DNA of 64,000 nucleotides from Bacteroides ovatus (GTDB lineage Bacteria; Bacteroidota; Bacteroidia; Bacteroidales; Bacteroidaceae), in the NCBI RefSeq assembly GCF_001314995.1, contig NZ_CP012938.1, positions 124,001 to 188,000 on the forward strand. The letters are read 5' to 3'. Shown piece by piece: positions 1 through 9,546 of this stretch; positions within the stretch are counted from its first letter, which is position 1; each line of letters starts with the position of its first letter. Position numbers and translations under genes: made by a program. The notes under the pieces were generated by a model. That model saw nothing but the letters and a program-made list of their open reading frames with translations. It ran no database searches and was not told the origin of the DNA.

Positions 1-740
1 TGATTTTTGTGCCCGAAAACTTCAATTTCGGGTTCGAAAGTACTCTTTAGTTCTTCACGGGTGATGCCGCAAAGTGTGGCGTAAGAATAGTCGAGACTAA
101 TATCATTCAACTGATTCAAATCGCTGAATACGCTGACTTGTGAGAACTTCGTAACTCCGGTCAGGAAAACAAAACGGAGATATGCGTCGGCGCTTTTTAG
201 TACTCCATAAAAGGCTTTTAATGTCTGACGATAGTCTTCGAATAATTTCGGACGGGTAATAGCCTGCAAAAGCGGTTTGTCGTATTCGTCCACCAATACG
301 ACGACACCTTTTCCTGTTTTCAAGGAAGCTTGTTCGATTACATAACTAAAGCGCTCCTCAGGGCTACGGTCTTTTTTCTCATTGCCGTAAATAGCTTCCC
401 ATTTTTCTAAATATTGGTTTAGCATTGCAATTAAATCTGCTGCCGTTTCATATTTTTTGGCATTCAGATCAAGATGTAAAACAGGATGTTGTTCCCATTT
501 CGTCTCCAGTTGTTCAATAGCCAAACCATCGAATAGCTCTTTTTTTCCTTGAAAATAAGCATCGAATGTAGAAATTAATAAGCTTTTACCAAAGCGACGC
601 GGCCTGCTTAGAAAATATGGCTTTCCTAGGTTAGCCATACGCCATATAAGTGCTGTTTTATCCACATAAAGATAATTATCCTTCCGTATCCCTTCGAATG
701 TCTGTATTCCAATAGGAAGTTTACGCATCAAGTTGTCCAT
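1..740 (-). CDS. AAA-ATPase-like / PD-(D/E)XK family protein (partial, N-terminal 246 residues)
   Basis: Reading leftward from the ATG at 740, an open frame runs off the window edge. It begins MDNLMRKLPIGIQTFEGIRK, continues with a phosphate-binding-loop-like RPRRFGKS, and has a hydrophobic strand ending VVVLVDEYDKPL, a Walker B-like site. This combination is typical of the Bacteroides AAA-ATPase-like family (Pfam AAA-ATPase_like), whose missing C-terminus normally carries a PD-(D/E)XK nuclease-like domain. Many paralogues occur per genome and their role is unknown. A -7 box TATCTTTG lies on the minus strand at 767-774, 27 bases before the ATG. The family call is secure; the biological role is not. 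Confidence 0.8.
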   Translation of the reverse strand, partial: MDNLMRKLPIGIQTFEGIRKDNYLYVDKTALIWRMANLGKPYFLSRPRRFGKSLLISTFDAYFQGKKELFDGLAIEQLETKWEQHPVLHLDLNAKKYETAADLIAMLNQYLEKWEAIYGNEKKDRSPEERFSYVIEQASLKTGKGVVVLVDEYDKPLLQAITRPKLFEDYRQTLKAFYGVLKSADAYLRFVFLTGVTKFSQVSVFSDLNQLNDISLDYSYATLCGITREELKSTFEPEIEVFGHKN

Positions 741-894
741 ATCCGATGATTTTAGAGTTTCTTAGGCAAAGATACAATATGCAAATGAGAATTTAGGCAG
801 AAGACGAACATAATCTTTTCAGAATAAATTCAGTATTGTGCCTTTCTTTTGCCGGAGATAATTTGTTATCTTTGTAACTTTAACCCGAAAATCA

Positions 895-1551
895 ATGAGT
901 AGAATATTATTAAATACTAAGACTTGGCTATTATTTGTGCTGTTGCTTGGAATATCACTTTCTGCATGGGCACAAAGTGACGATTTTAATACATGGACTA
1001 AATTCAAGGTAAACCATAAGATAGATTCCCGGTTTTCAGTTTCAGGTGATTTGGAATTGCGCATGAAAGATGATGTGAGTAAATTGGATCGTTGGGGGCT
1101 GACTGTTGGCGGAAGTTACCGACCCTATTCATTTTTGAATCTGGGGGTTGGCTATGAAACCCATCTTCGGAATTTGGGTGACTCGGACTGGAAGTTCAGG
1201 CATCGCTATCATATAACTGCTACTGTCAGTTTTCGTTATCAATGGTTGAAAGTAGCTGTAAGGGAAAGATTTCAGCAGACTTTTGATCGTGGCAACTCTG
1301 AAACTCGTTTGCGTTCCCGCTTGAAATTATCTTATGCTCCTACAAAAGGAATTGTTTCTCCCTATTTCTCTGTTGAAATCTATCAGAGTTTGGATGACGT
1401 TTCTTTTTGGAGAGCCGATCGTATGCGTTATCGTCCCGGAGTAGAAATAGCTTTGGCCAAACGTTGGTCGTTGGATGCATTCTATTGTTATCAATATGCA
1501 TCTTCGCAAGGCAGACACATTGCCGGAATAGAAGTGGGATATTCTTTCTGA
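895..1551 (+). CDS. DUF2490 family outer-membrane beta-barrel protein
   Basis: This 218-residue protein has a signal peptide at about residues 1-26 (hydrophobic core LLFVLLLGISLSA, then WAQ). The rest alternates polar and aromatic residues, with many amphipathic strands and a C-terminal phenylalanine (VGYSF), as expected of an outer-membrane barrel. Segments such as WTKFKVNHKIDSRFSVSGDL match the DUF2490 pattern I know from Bacteroidota; its function is uncharacterised. A -7 promoter box TATCTTTG lies at 867-874, about 20 bases before the start, so the gene is probably transcribed alone. No neighbour suggests a pathway. Confidence 0.8.
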   Translation: MSRILLNTKTWLLFVLLLGISLSAWAQSDDFNTWTKFKVNHKIDSRFSVSGDLELRMKDDVSKLDRWGLTVGGSYRPYSFLNLGVGYETHLRNLGDSDWKFRHRYHITATVSFRYQWLKVAVRERFQQTFDRGNSETRLRSRLKLSYAPTKGIVSPYFSVEIYQSLDDVSFWRADRMRYRPGVEIALAKRWSLDAFYCYQYASSQGRHIAGIEVGYSF

Positions 1552-1854
1552 AATTAGCAGGCTCTTAATATAATAATGTGAGAGTTTAATTCTTTGTTCC
1601 TGACTAGTCGTTTGTAACTTGTTGATTGTTTGCGTTATAGATGAAAATGTGAAATTTTCCTATAGAAACTATACTCCGACTTAATATAATTATATACTTT
1701 TGCTTTCAAGACATCAAAATGATATCTTGAAATTGATGATTCCTCAGTACAACAGACGTGTTGTTCAGTATCCCATAACCGAAAGCGAATACTTCCTCTT
1801 ATGCTATTCTTTCTGTTCAATCAAAAGTTTCTATTGGAAAATTAAAAAATAAAT
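1552..1854. other. 303-base AT-rich intergenic region
   Basis: No convincing gene is present. A possible -7 box TACTTTTG lies at 1695-1702, about 150 bases upstream of the fimbrillin-like gene, but no TTTG is seen at the right distance upstream, so this is a weak promoter candidate. The short frames crossing the region on the minus strand have no recognisable content. Confidence 0.4.
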
Positions 1855-3762
1855 ATGATGAAACTATTTTATAACCTACAAAGGGGCGTGGGTTTACTTG
1901 TTTTTTGTACTATCTTGCTTAGTGCTTGTGTGAACCATATTTCGGAGGAAGAGGAGGATAGTGTTAATAATGGAGATATTCCATTGAAATTTATTGCCGA
2001 TATTCGTGAATCAGTTGGTACCCGTATGGCAAATAATAACTTTGCTGAAGGGGATGAAGTCGGTCTGTTTGCTCTTGCCGGAACCACTACAATGCAAGAA
2101 GAACGTTATGTGGATAATCTTCATTTCATACGTTCATCCAATGGTGAGTTTGAATCTAACGAGTCGGTATACTATCCGGATGATGGAGTTACATTGAATT
2201 TAATCAGTTATTATCCTTATCAAAAGAGTGGCGTGGGGATAGGGGAGAGCACCATGCAGGTGGCGGTTTCAACGACTCAAAATATTCCTGACGATTATTC
2301 ACATTCTGATTTCCTAATTGCTTCTAAAGAAGAGGTCTTAGCCAGTAAGGAGGCGGTCGCTCTGACCTATAATCATCAGTTTTTTCGTCTGAAAATTGTT
2401 CTTATTCCTGGAGAGGGGGAGAATTTGGAAGATATGTTATCCGTTAAGCCTACGCTTTCGGTGAGTGGCTTTTATACTAAAACAAGTTATGATTTTCAGA
2501 AAAAGACTTTCTCTGGTTATTCCGAAGAGAAAGATATTATTCCTGCAGGAGAATGGGAGATAAAAGACGGACGACTGATAGGAAAGGAATTTATTTTGAT
2601 ACCGCAGGAGGCGACTCCGGGATACCAATACATAACGTTGGAAGCTGCAGGAAAGCTATATATAAGCCCATTACCATCTACTTTACAATTAAAAAGTGGA
2701 AAGCAGCGCGAATTGGAAATAAAGTTTGTATCAGCCGAAGATGTATTAATGAGCAAAGTGAATGGGGAAATCGGAGATTGGGACGGAACCGAAATAGATC
2801 ATACAGAATCAGTCACGCTTCATAAATACATAGATGTTTCGAAGTTAACTTTTGAAAAGTCGAATGTGTATAAAGTGTTACATTCGGGAAAGCAAGTAGC
2901 TGAAATATGTAAGGAGTATCTTGTTACTCCGGAATTTTCTTCGCAGGCAATCGTTGCCTATCCGATGAAAAAAGATGGTAGTGTGGACTTATCTCAAGGT
3001 GTTGTAGCACAGTTGCTAGGGAAATCCGGAAAAGTGAATGGAGGAAGCGTATCATGGAATATGGAAGATTACTCATTGGCCTATGTTGACGGAATTTTGC
3101 CGATTCGTAATAATGTATATGTGATGGCAAACGGAACCGTTTCTTTATCTGTTACGACAGCAGATGACGTACTATCTGTTTTGGCTTTGGAAGATATCGT
3201 TCGTGATGTACGTGGAGGAATCATTCATAATTATCCGTTAGTGAAGATTGGAACACAATATTGGATGCGGGATAATCTGGAGGCATCTTCGTATGTTGGC
3301 GGTGAAGCACTTCCCAGACTGGATGCAGTGACAGCGAATGTTGTCGGATATCTGCAATCTACTACGGAACACTATTTTTATACAGCTAATGTAGTACTTT
3401 CTAATAAAATTCTGCCTGCTCATTGGAGTATACCGGATTGGAAAGACTGGAACATTTTAAAAGACTATCTGAATGGAGAGGCTTCTTTGCTGAAATCAGG
3501 TACTTGGTTACCTTTGAAAGCGGGAGAACAGGTACAGCCTGCAACTAATTTATCCGGTTTTAATGGAATACCTGTAGGAATGTATGTGGGGGCTTTTCAA
3601 ACTGATTACGAGAAAAAACATCTGGCATATTGGACACTGGATAATGCAAATGCCGCTATCGATATCAAGGTTTTCTATCTGAAAAGTGATACGGATATCA
3701 TTGAAGAATCTAATGCAGGTGTTGATACAAAAGCCTTTGCCATTCGTTGCATCAGAAAGTAA
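1855..3762 (+). CDS. Fimbrillin-family lipoprotein with a C-terminal FISUMP-like segment
   Basis: This 635-residue protein has a type II signal peptide ending LLSAC, with the lipidated cysteine at residue 25. Residues about 40-300 resemble the fimbrillin-like fold: a TRMANNNFAEGDEVGLF segment is the usual opening of this family, which includes major or tip subunits of Mfa/Fim-type fimbriae and many orphan surface proteins. The C-terminal third contains IGTQYWMRDNL and WSIPDWKDWNIL, typical of the Fibrobacter succinogenes major paralogous (FISUMP) domain. No fimbrial assembly genes lie next to it, so it is probably an orphan surface lipoprotein and may not be a polymerised pilin. A SEEEEDS acidic patch follows the cysteine, consistent with export to the cell surface. 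Confidence 0.75.
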   Translation: MMKLFYNLQRGVGLLVFCTILLSACVNHISEEEEDSVNNGDIPLKFIADIRESVGTRMANNNFAEGDEVGLFALAGTTTMQEERYVDNLHFIRSSNGEFESNESVYYPDDGVTLNLISYYPYQKSGVGIGESTMQVAVSTTQNIPDDYSHSDFLIASKEEVLASKEAVALTYNHQFFRLKIVLIPGEGENLEDMLSVKPTLSVSGFYTKTSYDFQKKTFSGYSEEKDIIPAGEWEIKDGRLIGKEFILIPQEATPGYQYITLEAAGKLYISPLPSTLQLKSGKQRELEIKFVSAEDVLMSKVNGEIGDWDGTEIDHTESVTLHKYIDVSKLTFEKSNVYKVLHSGKQVAEICKEYLVTPEFSSQAIVAYPMKKDGSVDLSQGVVAQLLGKSGKVNGGSVSWNMEDYSLAYVDGILPIRNNVYVMANGTVSLSVTTADDVLSVLALEDIVRDVRGGIIHNYPLVKIGTQYWMRDNLEASSYVGGEALPRLDAVTANVVGYLQSTTEHYFYTANVVLSNKILPAHWSIPDWKDWNILKDYLNGEASLLKSGTWLPLKAGEQVQPATNLSGFNGIPVGMYVGAFQTDYEKKHLAYWTLDNANAAIDIKVFYLKSDTDIIEESNAGVDTKAFAIRCIRK

Positions 3763-3835
3763 ATCGACGAAAAAGGCTTCTCTTTTCCATAAATTGCTTA
3801 TATTTGGGAAGTAAAACTAACTAAAAGAGAGAACT

Positions 3836-4327
3836 ATGAAGAAGATAATAAATCCCTGGAAAGGTTTGGAAGGGTACAACTGCTTTGGTTGTGCTTCCAA
3901 TAATGAAGCCGGATTAAAAATGGAATTTTACGAAGATGGTGACGAAGTGGTAAGCATTTGGAAACCACGTCCCGAATATCAAGGCTGGATTGATACCTTG
4001 CATGGCGGTATTCAAGCTGTCTTGATGGATGAAATCTGTGCCTGGGTTATACTTCGTAAACTACAAACCACGGGGGTGACGTCGAAGATGGAAACTCGTT
4101 ACCGAAAATCGATTGATACCAAAGATTCTCATATCGTATTACGCGCGTCTATTAAAGAGGTAAAGCGGAACATCGTTATTGTTGAAGCAAAGTTATATAA
4201 TAAGGATGGAGAAGTCTGTACAGAATCAGTTTGTACTTACTTTACTTTCTCGAAAGAAAAGTCGAAAGATGAAATGCATTTTTCGAAATGTGATGTAGAA
4301 TCGGAAGAGATATTACCATTAATTTGA
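3836..4327 (+). CDS. PaaI-type hotdog-fold acyl-CoA thioesterase
   Basis: This 163-residue protein begins MKKIINPWKGLEGYNCFGCA. Its central sequence GWIDTLHGGIQAVLMDEICAW carries the HGG...DE motif of PaaI/YbgC-like hotdog thioesterases, in which this helix lines the acyl-CoA pocket and supplies the catalytic acid. It probably hydrolyses an acyl-CoA; the substrate cannot be read from sequence. A -7 box TATATTTG lies at 3799-3806, 29 bases before the ATG. The gene is followed by the his promoter, so it is probably monocistronic. Confidence 0.8.
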   Translation: MKKIINPWKGLEGYNCFGCASNNEAGLKMEFYEDGDEVVSIWKPRPEYQGWIDTLHGGIQAVLMDEICAWVILRKLQTTGVTSKMETRYRKSIDTKDSHIVLRASIKEVKRNIVIVEAKLYNKDGEVCTESVCTYFTFSKEKSKDEMHFSKCDVESEEILPLI

Positions 4328-4356
4328 AATAAAAACTTAAGTTTTTGTGATAAATG

Positions 4357-4388
4357 TTTGGTAGTATCAAACAAATACTTTACTTTTG
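4357..4388 (+). promoter_or_regulatory. Promoter of the histidine operon (-33 TTTG, -7 TACTTTTG)
   Basis: TTTG at 4357-4360 and TACTTTTG at 4381-4388 are separated by exactly 20 bases. This matches the Bacteroides sigma-ABfr consensus (TTTG, 19-21 bases, TAnnTTTG). Transcription should start near 4394, about 15 bases before the leader peptide start codon. Confidence 0.8.
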
Positions 4389-4408
4389 TCGCAGTTAATA
4401 AAAGAAAT

Positions 4409-4456
4409 ATGAAATATACAGCTACACATCATCATCATCATTTTCCTAACGAATAA
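4409..4456 (+). CDS. hisL: Histidine leader peptide, 15 residues with five consecutive His
   Basis: The frame ATG...TAA reads MKYTATHHHHHFPNE. Five CAT codons in a row (4427-4441) lie eleven codons or fewer from the start, between a good promoter and a terminator upstream of hisG. By analogy with enterobacterial hisL, ribosome pausing at these codons would sense charged tRNA-His. There is no strong Shine-Dalgarno sequence, which is normal for Bacteroides. The position, composition and downstream structures make chance unlikely. The hisL name is by functional analogy. Confidence 0.85.
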   Translation: MKYTATHHHHHFPNE

Positions 4457-4532
4457 TCGGTGGGCGTGGATGATATTGTGTATAACTATATAAACGATAA
4501 CGAAGGCTTACCGAATGCGGTAAGCCTTTTTT
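4457..4532 (+). promoter_or_regulatory. his attenuator: antiterminator and intrinsic terminator
   Basis: The terminator is an 11-bp perfect stem, 4503-4513 with 4518-4528, around a four-base AATG loop, running into T4527-4532. The alternative antiterminator pairs 4457-4465 (TCGGTGGGC) with 4506-4514 (GCTTACCGA), nine pairs including two G-U, and uses up the 5-prime terminator arm. The antiterminator arm begins one base after the leader stop codon. A ribosome that finishes the peptide would cover it and allow termination, whereas one stalled at the His codons would leave it free and let transcription enter hisG. Confidence 0.8.
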
Positions 4533-4585
4533 GTTTTTCAACGCAGATTGTATTTGTAATTAATAATTAGTAATTAAATAAAGTC

Positions 4586-5437
4586 ATGTTAAGAATCGCA
4601 GTACAAGCCAAAGGACGTCTCTTCGAAGAGACAATGGCACTTTTAGAAGAGTCAGATATCAAGTTAAGCACTACTAAACGTACCTTGTTGGTACAGTCTT
4701 CTAACTTTCCTATCGAAGTTCTATTTCTTCGTGATGATGATATTCCGCAAACGGTAGCTACCGGGGTAGCTGATTTGGGAATTGTTGGTGAGAACGAGTT
4801 TATGGAAAAGGAGGAAGATGCGGAAATTGTCAAACGTCTGGGATTCAGCAAATGTCGTCTGTCACTGGCTATGCCGAAGGATATTGAATATCCCGGTTTG
4901 TCATGGTTTGAAGGCAAGAAGATTGCTACCTCTTATCCGGTTATTCTTCGTAACTTCCTGAAAAAAAATAGCGTAAATGCCGAAATACATGTGATAACCG
5001 GTTCGGTAGAGGTGTCTCCGGGTATTGGATTGGCTGATGCCATTTTTGATATTGTAAGTTCCGGTTCTACTTTGGTCAGCAACCGCTTGAAAGAAGTGGA
5101 AGTTGTAATGAAGTCGGAAGCATTGTTGATTGGCAACAAGAACATGAGCGAAGAGAAAAAAGAAGTGCTCGAAGAATTGCTGTTCCGTATGAACGCAGTA
5201 AAAACAGCTGAAGATAAAAAATATGTATTGATGAATGCTCCAAAAGACAAACTGGAAGAAATCATAGCTGTATTGCCCGGTATGAAGAGTCCTACAGTGA
5301 TGCCATTGGCACAGGAAGGCTGGTGTTCTGTTCATACAGTACTTGATGAAAAACGTTTTTGGGAAATTATCGGAAAATTGAAAGGACTGGGAGCAGAAGG
5401 TATTTTGGTACTGCCGATTGAAAAGATGATTGTATAA
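4586..5437 (+). CDS. hisG: ATP phosphoribosyltransferase, long form (HisG)
   Basis: HisG catalyses the first step of histidine synthesis, joining ATP and PRPP to give phosphoribosyl-ATP. The 283-residue length fits the homohexameric long form, with a C-terminal ACT-like regulatory domain (about residues 210-283) that binds histidine. The start MLRIAVQAKGRLFEETMALL and the ATGVADLGIVGENEF and GSVEVSPGIGLADAIFDIV segments (PRPP-binding loop) are characteristic. It is the first structural gene after the attenuator, so it would be under both attenuation and probable allosteric control. hisD follows 41 bases downstream. Confidence 0.97.
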   Translation: MLRIAVQAKGRLFEETMALLEESDIKLSTTKRTLLVQSSNFPIEVLFLRDDDIPQTVATGVADLGIVGENEFMEKEEDAEIVKRLGFSKCRLSLAMPKDIEYPGLSWFEGKKIATSYPVILRNFLKKNSVNAEIHVITGSVEVSPGIGLADAIFDIVSSGSTLVSNRLKEVEVVMKSEALLIGNKNMSEEKKEVLEELLFRMNAVKTAEDKKYVLMNAPKDKLEEIIAVLPGMKSPTVMPLAQEGWCSVHTVLDEKRFWEIIGKLKGLGAEGILVLPIEKMIV

Positions 5438-5478
5438 ATAGATAGGAACGAAAATTCGTTCCTGATAAAATATGAACC

Positions 5479-6768
5479 ATGAAATTGATTAAATATCCCT
5501 CAAAAGAGCAATGGACAGAACTTTTGAAACGTCCGGCACTAAATACGGAAAGTTTGTTCGATACTGTTCGTTCTATTATAAATAAGGTAAGGACAGAAGG
5601 CGATAAAGCAGTATTGGAATATGAGGCTGCTTTTGATAAAGTAACCTTGTCCGCACTTGCTGTGACTCCTGAAGAGGTTCAAGCCGCCGGGACATTAGTA
5701 AACGATGAACTAAAGGCTGCCATTTCTTTAGCTAAACAAAACATTGAAACATTCCACTCTTCCCAGCGTTTTGTCGGGAAGAAGGTAGAGACAATGAATG
5801 GGGTAACTTGCTGGCAAAAATCAGTGGGAATCGAAAAGGTCGGCTTATATATTCCGGGTGGAACAGCACCGCTTTTCTCAACTGTATTAATGTTGGCTGT
5901 TCCGGCTAAAATTGCAGGATGCAAGGAAATCGTACTTTGTACGCCTCCCGATAAAAATGGAAATATTCATCCGGCTATCCTTTTTGCTGCGCAATTGGCA
6001 GGTGTCAGCAAAATATTCAAGGCTGGTGGTGTGCAGGCTATTGCCGCTATGGCCTATGGAACGGAGAGTGTCCCCAAAGTATATAAGATATTTGGCCCCG
6101 GCAATCAATATGTGACAGCTGCCAAACAGTTGGTAAGCCTGCGTGATGTAGCTATTGATATGCCTGCCGGTCCTTCAGAAGTGGAAGTCTTGGCTGATGC
6201 ATCTGCCAATCCGGTTTTTGTAGCAGCAGATCTTTTGTCACAGGCAGAACACGGAATAGATAGCCAGGCTATATTGATTACCACTTCCGAGAAACTTCAA
6301 ACAGAGGTGATGGAAGAAGTGGAGCGTCAATTAGCAGAACTTCCCCGTCGTGAAATTGCGGCGAAATCACTGGAGAATAGTAAATTGATTTTAGTGAAGG
6401 ATCTGGATGAAGCATTGGAACTGACTAACGCGTATGCTCCGGAACATCTAATCATAGAAACGGAGAACTATATGGAAGTGGCCGAACGTGTGATAAATGC
6501 AGGTTCTGTCTTCTTAGGTTCATTAACTCCCGAGAGTGCCGGCGACTATGCTTCCGGAACGAATCACACCCTGCCGACCAACGGTTATGCCAAAGCCTAT
6601 AGCGGTGTAAGTCTGGATAGTTTTATCCGTAAGATTACATTTCAGGAAATCCTCCCGGAAGGAATAAAAGCTATCGGTCCTGCTATTGAAGAGATGGCGG
6701 CTAATGAACAGCTGGATGCACATAAAAATGCCGTCACAGTTCGTCTCAAAGCAATTCAAAATTCATAA
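5479..6768 (+). CDS. hisD: Histidinol dehydrogenase (HisD)
   Basis: HisD is a 429-residue zinc- and NAD-dependent enzyme that oxidises L-histidinol to histidine in two steps. Diagnostic segments are [45 protein letters not shown] (Rossmann-type NAD site) and [15 protein letters not shown] with the zinc-binding Gln/His pair. Further catalytic histidines lie in YAPEHLIIE and SGTNHTLPT. The length is normal for the family. It lies between hisG and hisC in the operon; hisC starts 16 bases after the stop codon. Confidence 0.97.
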   Translation: MKLIKYPSKEQWTELLKRPALNTESLFDTVRSIINKVRTEGDKAVLEYEAAFDKVTLSALAVTPEEVQAAGTLVNDELKAAISLAKQNIETFHSSQRFVGKKVETMNGVTCWQKSVGIEKVGLYIPGGTAPLFSTVLMLAVPAKIAGCKEIVLCTPPDKNGNIHPAILFAAQLAGVSKIFKAGGVQAIAAMAYGTESVPKVYKIFGPGNQYVTAAKQLVSLRDVAIDMPAGPSEVEVLADASANPVFVAADLLSQAEHGIDSQAILITTSEKLQTEVMEEVERQLAELPRREIAAKSLENSKLILVKDLDEALELTNAYAPEHLIIETENYMEVAERVINAGSVFLGSLTPESAGDYASGTNHTLPTNGYAKAYSGVSLDSFIRKITFQEILPEGIKAIGPAIEEMAANEQLDAHKNAVTVRLKAIQNS

Positions 6769-6784
6769 TTTAAAACTTAAAGAA

Positions 6785-7825
6785 GTGAAAACGTTACAAG
6801 AACTAACCCGACCGAATATCTGGAAATTAAAACCCTACTCTTCGGCACGAGATGAATATAAAGGAGTTACAGCCTCTGTTTTCCTGGATGCAAACGAAAA
6901 CCCTTACAATACGCCTCATAATCGCTATCCGGATCCTATGCAGTGCGAACTGAAGACGTTGTTGTCGAAAATCAAAAAAGTATCTCCCAAGCATATTTTT
7001 CTTGGAAACGGTAGCGATGAAGCCATCGACTTGGTTTTTCGTGCATTCTGCGAACCGGGAAAAGATAATGTCGTAGCCATCGACCCTACTTATGGTATGT
7101 ATCAGGTTTGTGCCGATGTGAACGATGTGGAATACCGGAAAGTATTACTGGATGATGACTTCCAGTTCTCTGCCGATAAACTGCTGTCGGCTACCGACGA
7201 ACACACCAAATTGATTTTCCTTTGCTCGCCTAATAATCCAACAGGAAATGACTTGCTCCGTTCTGAAATTGTAAAGGTACTTTGTCAGTTCGAAGGATTG
7301 GTGATGTTGGATGAGGCTTACAATGATTTTTCCCAGGCTCCGTCTTTCCTCGAAGAGCTGGATAAATATCCCAACCTTGTCGTATTCCAAACATTCTCCA
7401 AGGCTTGGGGATGTGCTGCAATTCGCTTGGGAATGGCTTTTGCTTCCAAAGAAATTATAGACATTCTTAGTAAAATCAAATATCCCTATAATGTCAATCA
7501 GTTGACTCAACAACAAGCTATTTCTATGTTGCATAAGCACTATGAGATAGAACGTTGGGTGAAAACGTTGAAGGAAGAGCGTGATTATCTGGAAGCGGAA
7601 TTTGAAAAACTTCCATGTACCATTAAACTGTTCCCGTCCGATGCGAATTTCTTTTTGGCAAAAGTGACGGATGCCGTGAAAATCTATAATTATTTGGTAG
7701 GGGAAGGAATAATAGTGCGTAATCGCCATAACATTTCACTTTGCTGCAACTGTTTGCGTGTGACTGTCGGTACTCGTGTCGAAAATAATACCCTATTGGC
7801 AGCTCTTAAAAACTATCAAGGATAA
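6785..7825 (+). CDS. hisC: Histidinol-phosphate aminotransferase (HisC), GTG start
   Basis: This is a PLP-dependent fold-type I aminotransferase converting imidazole-acetol phosphate and glutamate to histidinol phosphate. It has NPTGNDL (phosphate and substrate site), [10 protein letters not shown], and [15 protein letters not shown] containing the Schiff-base lysine. The frame is open upstream to an ATG at 6686, but that would overlap hisD by 83 bases and add an unrelated N-terminus. The GTG at 6785 gives a 346-residue protein beginning [20 protein letters not shown], the usual HisC start, and I prefer it. hisB begins 4 bases after the stop. Confidence 0.95.
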   Translation: MKTLQELTRPNIWKLKPYSSARDEYKGVTASVFLDANENPYNTPHNRYPDPMQCELKTLLSKIKKVSPKHIFLGNGSDEAIDLVFRAFCEPGKDNVVAIDPTYGMYQVCADVNDVEYRKVLLDDDFQFSADKLLSATDEHTKLIFLCSPNNPTGNDLLRSEIVKVLCQFEGLVMLDEAYNDFSQAPSFLEELDKYPNLVVFQTFSKAWGCAAIRLGMAFASKEIIDILSKIKYPYNVNQLTQQQAISMLHKHYEIERWVKTLKEERDYLEAEFEKLPCTIKLFPSDANFFLAKVTDAVKIYNYLVGEGIIVRNRHNISLCCNCLRVTVGTRVENNTLLAALKNYQG

Positions 7826-7828
7826 TTT

Positions 7829-8953
7829 ATGAAGAAGAAAGTATTATTTATAGATAGAGACGGCACGTTGGTGATCGAACCTCCTGTAGATTACCAACTC
7901 GACTCATTGGAAAAACTGGAATTCTATCCGAAAGTATTCCGTAATTTGGGCTTTATCCGCAGTAAGCTCGATTTTGAATTTGTGATGGTCACTAACCAGG
8001 ATGGATTGGGTACACCTTCTTTTCCGGAAGAAACATTCTGGCCTGCCCATAACTTGATGCTTAAAACATTGGAAGGGGAGGGGATTACTTTTGATGAGAT
8101 TCTGATAGACCGTAGTTTTCCTGAAGATAATGCGCCCACCCGCAAACCGCGTACCGGAATGTTGACGAAGTATCTGGATAATCCGGAATACGATCTTGCC
8201 GGAAGTTTTGTAATAGGCGATCGTCCCACAGATGTGGAACTTGCCAAAAATATCGGTTGCCGGGCAATTTATTTGCAAGACTCGACCGAAGCTCTGAAAG
8301 AAAAAGGATTAGAAGAAGTCTGTGTTCTTGCAACTACTGATTGGGATCGGATAGCCGAATTCCTTTTTGCCGGAGAACGGAAAGCGGAAGTACGTCGTAC
8401 TACAAAAGAAACAGATATTTATGTTGCTTTGAATCTTGATGGAAATGGAACTTGTGACATTTTTACCGGTCTTGGCTTTTTCGATCACATGCTTGAGCAG
8501 ATTGGAAAACATTCTGGCATGGACTTAACCATCCGTGTTAAAGGAGATTTGGAAGTAGATGAACATCATACGATCGAAGACACTGCTATCGCACTGGGCG
8601 AATGTATCTATCAGGCTTTAGGTAGCAAACGAGGGATTGAACGTTATGGCTATGCCTTACCGATGGATGATTGTCTTTGTCAGGTTTGTCTGGACTTCGG
8701 TGGTCGTCCCTGGTTAGTTTGGGATGCTGAATTCAAGCGTGAGAAGATAGGAGAGATGCCGACGGAAATGTTCCTTCATTTCTTTAAGTCACTAAGTGAC
8801 GCGGCAAAGATGAATTTGAACATCAAAGCGGAAGGACAGAATGAACATCATAAGATAGAAGGAATTTTTAAAGCCCTTGCCCGTGCTTTGAAAATGGCAA
8901 TTAAAAGAGATATCTATCATTTTGAACTTCCATCTAGTAAGGGTGTGCTTTAA
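7829..8953 (+). CDS. hisB: Bifunctional histidinol-phosphatase / imidazoleglycerol-phosphate dehydratase (HisB)
   Basis: This 374-residue fusion has an N-terminal HAD phosphatase (residues about 1-165, nucleophile motif FIDRDGT at residues 7-13, later [13 protein letters not shown]) and a C-terminal IGP dehydratase (about 185-374) with the two metal-binding signatures [15 protein letters not shown] and [16 protein letters not shown]. It catalyses the sixth and eighth steps of histidine synthesis. Such fusions are known in enterobacteria and Bacteroidota. Its TAA stop overlaps the ATG of the next gene by one base, implying translational coupling. Confidence 0.97.
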   Translation: MKKKVLFIDRDGTLVIEPPVDYQLDSLEKLEFYPKVFRNLGFIRSKLDFEFVMVTNQDGLGTPSFPEETFWPAHNLMLKTLEGEGITFDEILIDRSFPEDNAPTRKPRTGMLTKYLDNPEYDLAGSFVIGDRPTDVELAKNIGCRAIYLQDSTEALKEKGLEEVCVLATTDWDRIAEFLFAGERKAEVRRTTKETDIYVALNLDGNGTCDIFTGLGFFDHMLEQIGKHSGMDLTIRVKGDLEVDEHHTIEDTAIALGECIYQALGSKRGIERYGYALPMDDCLCQVCLDFGGRPWLVWDAEFKREKIGEMPTEMFLHFFKSLSDAAKMNLNIKAEGQNEHHKIEGIFKALARALKMAIKRDIYHFELPSSKGVL

Positions 8954-9543
8954 TGTTTTTTAGAATCATATCCATATTGCTTATGCAAAAGCAAATCCCA
9001 CTATGCTTATTGGCGATAGTCTTATCCGTCTCTCTTTTCGGTCAAAATCTGAAAGCGGATAAGATTATTCTGTCTGATAGTGATTTGACAAATTTGTATC
9101 AAATAGATTCGGGCGTATATCGTTCGGAGCAACCTTCAAAAGAGGGCTTTAAAGCTTTAGAAAAGTATGGTATTGGAGAAGTACTTAATCTACGAAACAG
9201 ACATAGTGATGATGACGAAGCAAAAGGAACAAGTATAAAACTTCACCGGGTAAAAACTAAAGCACATTCGATTAGTGAAAAGCAATTGATACAGGCATTA
9301 CGCATTATTAAAAATCGTAAAGCGCCTATTGTTTTCCATTGTCACCACGGCTCTGACCGTACAGGGGCTGTTTGTGCGTTTTATCGTATCATTTTTCAGA
9401 ATGTTTCAAAAGAAGATGCAATCCATGAAATGACTGAAGGAGGCTATGGCTTTCATCGAATTTATAAGAATATTATTAGAAGAATCAAGGAAGCAAATGT
9501 GGAGCAAATAAGAAAAGAAGTAATGGAAGGTGGAGAGTTATAA
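8953..9543 (+). CDS. Secreted dual-specificity/tyrosine phosphatase-like protein
   Basis: This 196-residue protein has an N-terminal signal-like hydrophobic stretch (about residues 15-30) and a cysteine-phosphatase loop HCHHGSDRTG, in which C130 and R136 form the CX5R active site. IDSGVYRSEQPSKEGF and VLNLRNRHSDDDEAKGT match the DSP/PTPase branch near plant- and fungal-like atypical DSPs (general acid D in the second segment). The start codon overlaps the hisB stop, so it is co-translated with the his genes. An alternative start at 8983 gives a more typical signal peptide. The substrate is unknown. An exported phosphatase cannot act on cytoplasmic histidinol phosphate, so the operon link is unexplained. 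Confidence 0.85.
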   Translation: MFFRIISILLMQKQIPLCLLAIVLSVSLFGQNLKADKIILSDSDLTNLYQIDSGVYRSEQPSKEGFKALEKYGIGEVLNLRNRHSDDDEAKGTSIKLHRVKTKAHSISEKQLIQALRIIKNRKAPIVFHCHHGSDRTGAVCAFYRIIFQNVSKEDAIHEMTEGGYGFHRIYKNIIRRIKEANVEQIRKEVMEGGEL

Positions 9544-9546
9544 TAT

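Noticed and set aside
6686..6784. ATG start of hisC at 6686
   Set aside because: It would overlap hisD by 83 bases and add a non-homologous N-terminus. The GTG at 6785 gives the normal HisC beginning.
7145..7729. 194-codon minus-strand ORF inside hisC
   Set aside because: Shadow of hisC codons; no recognisable domain and no promoter.
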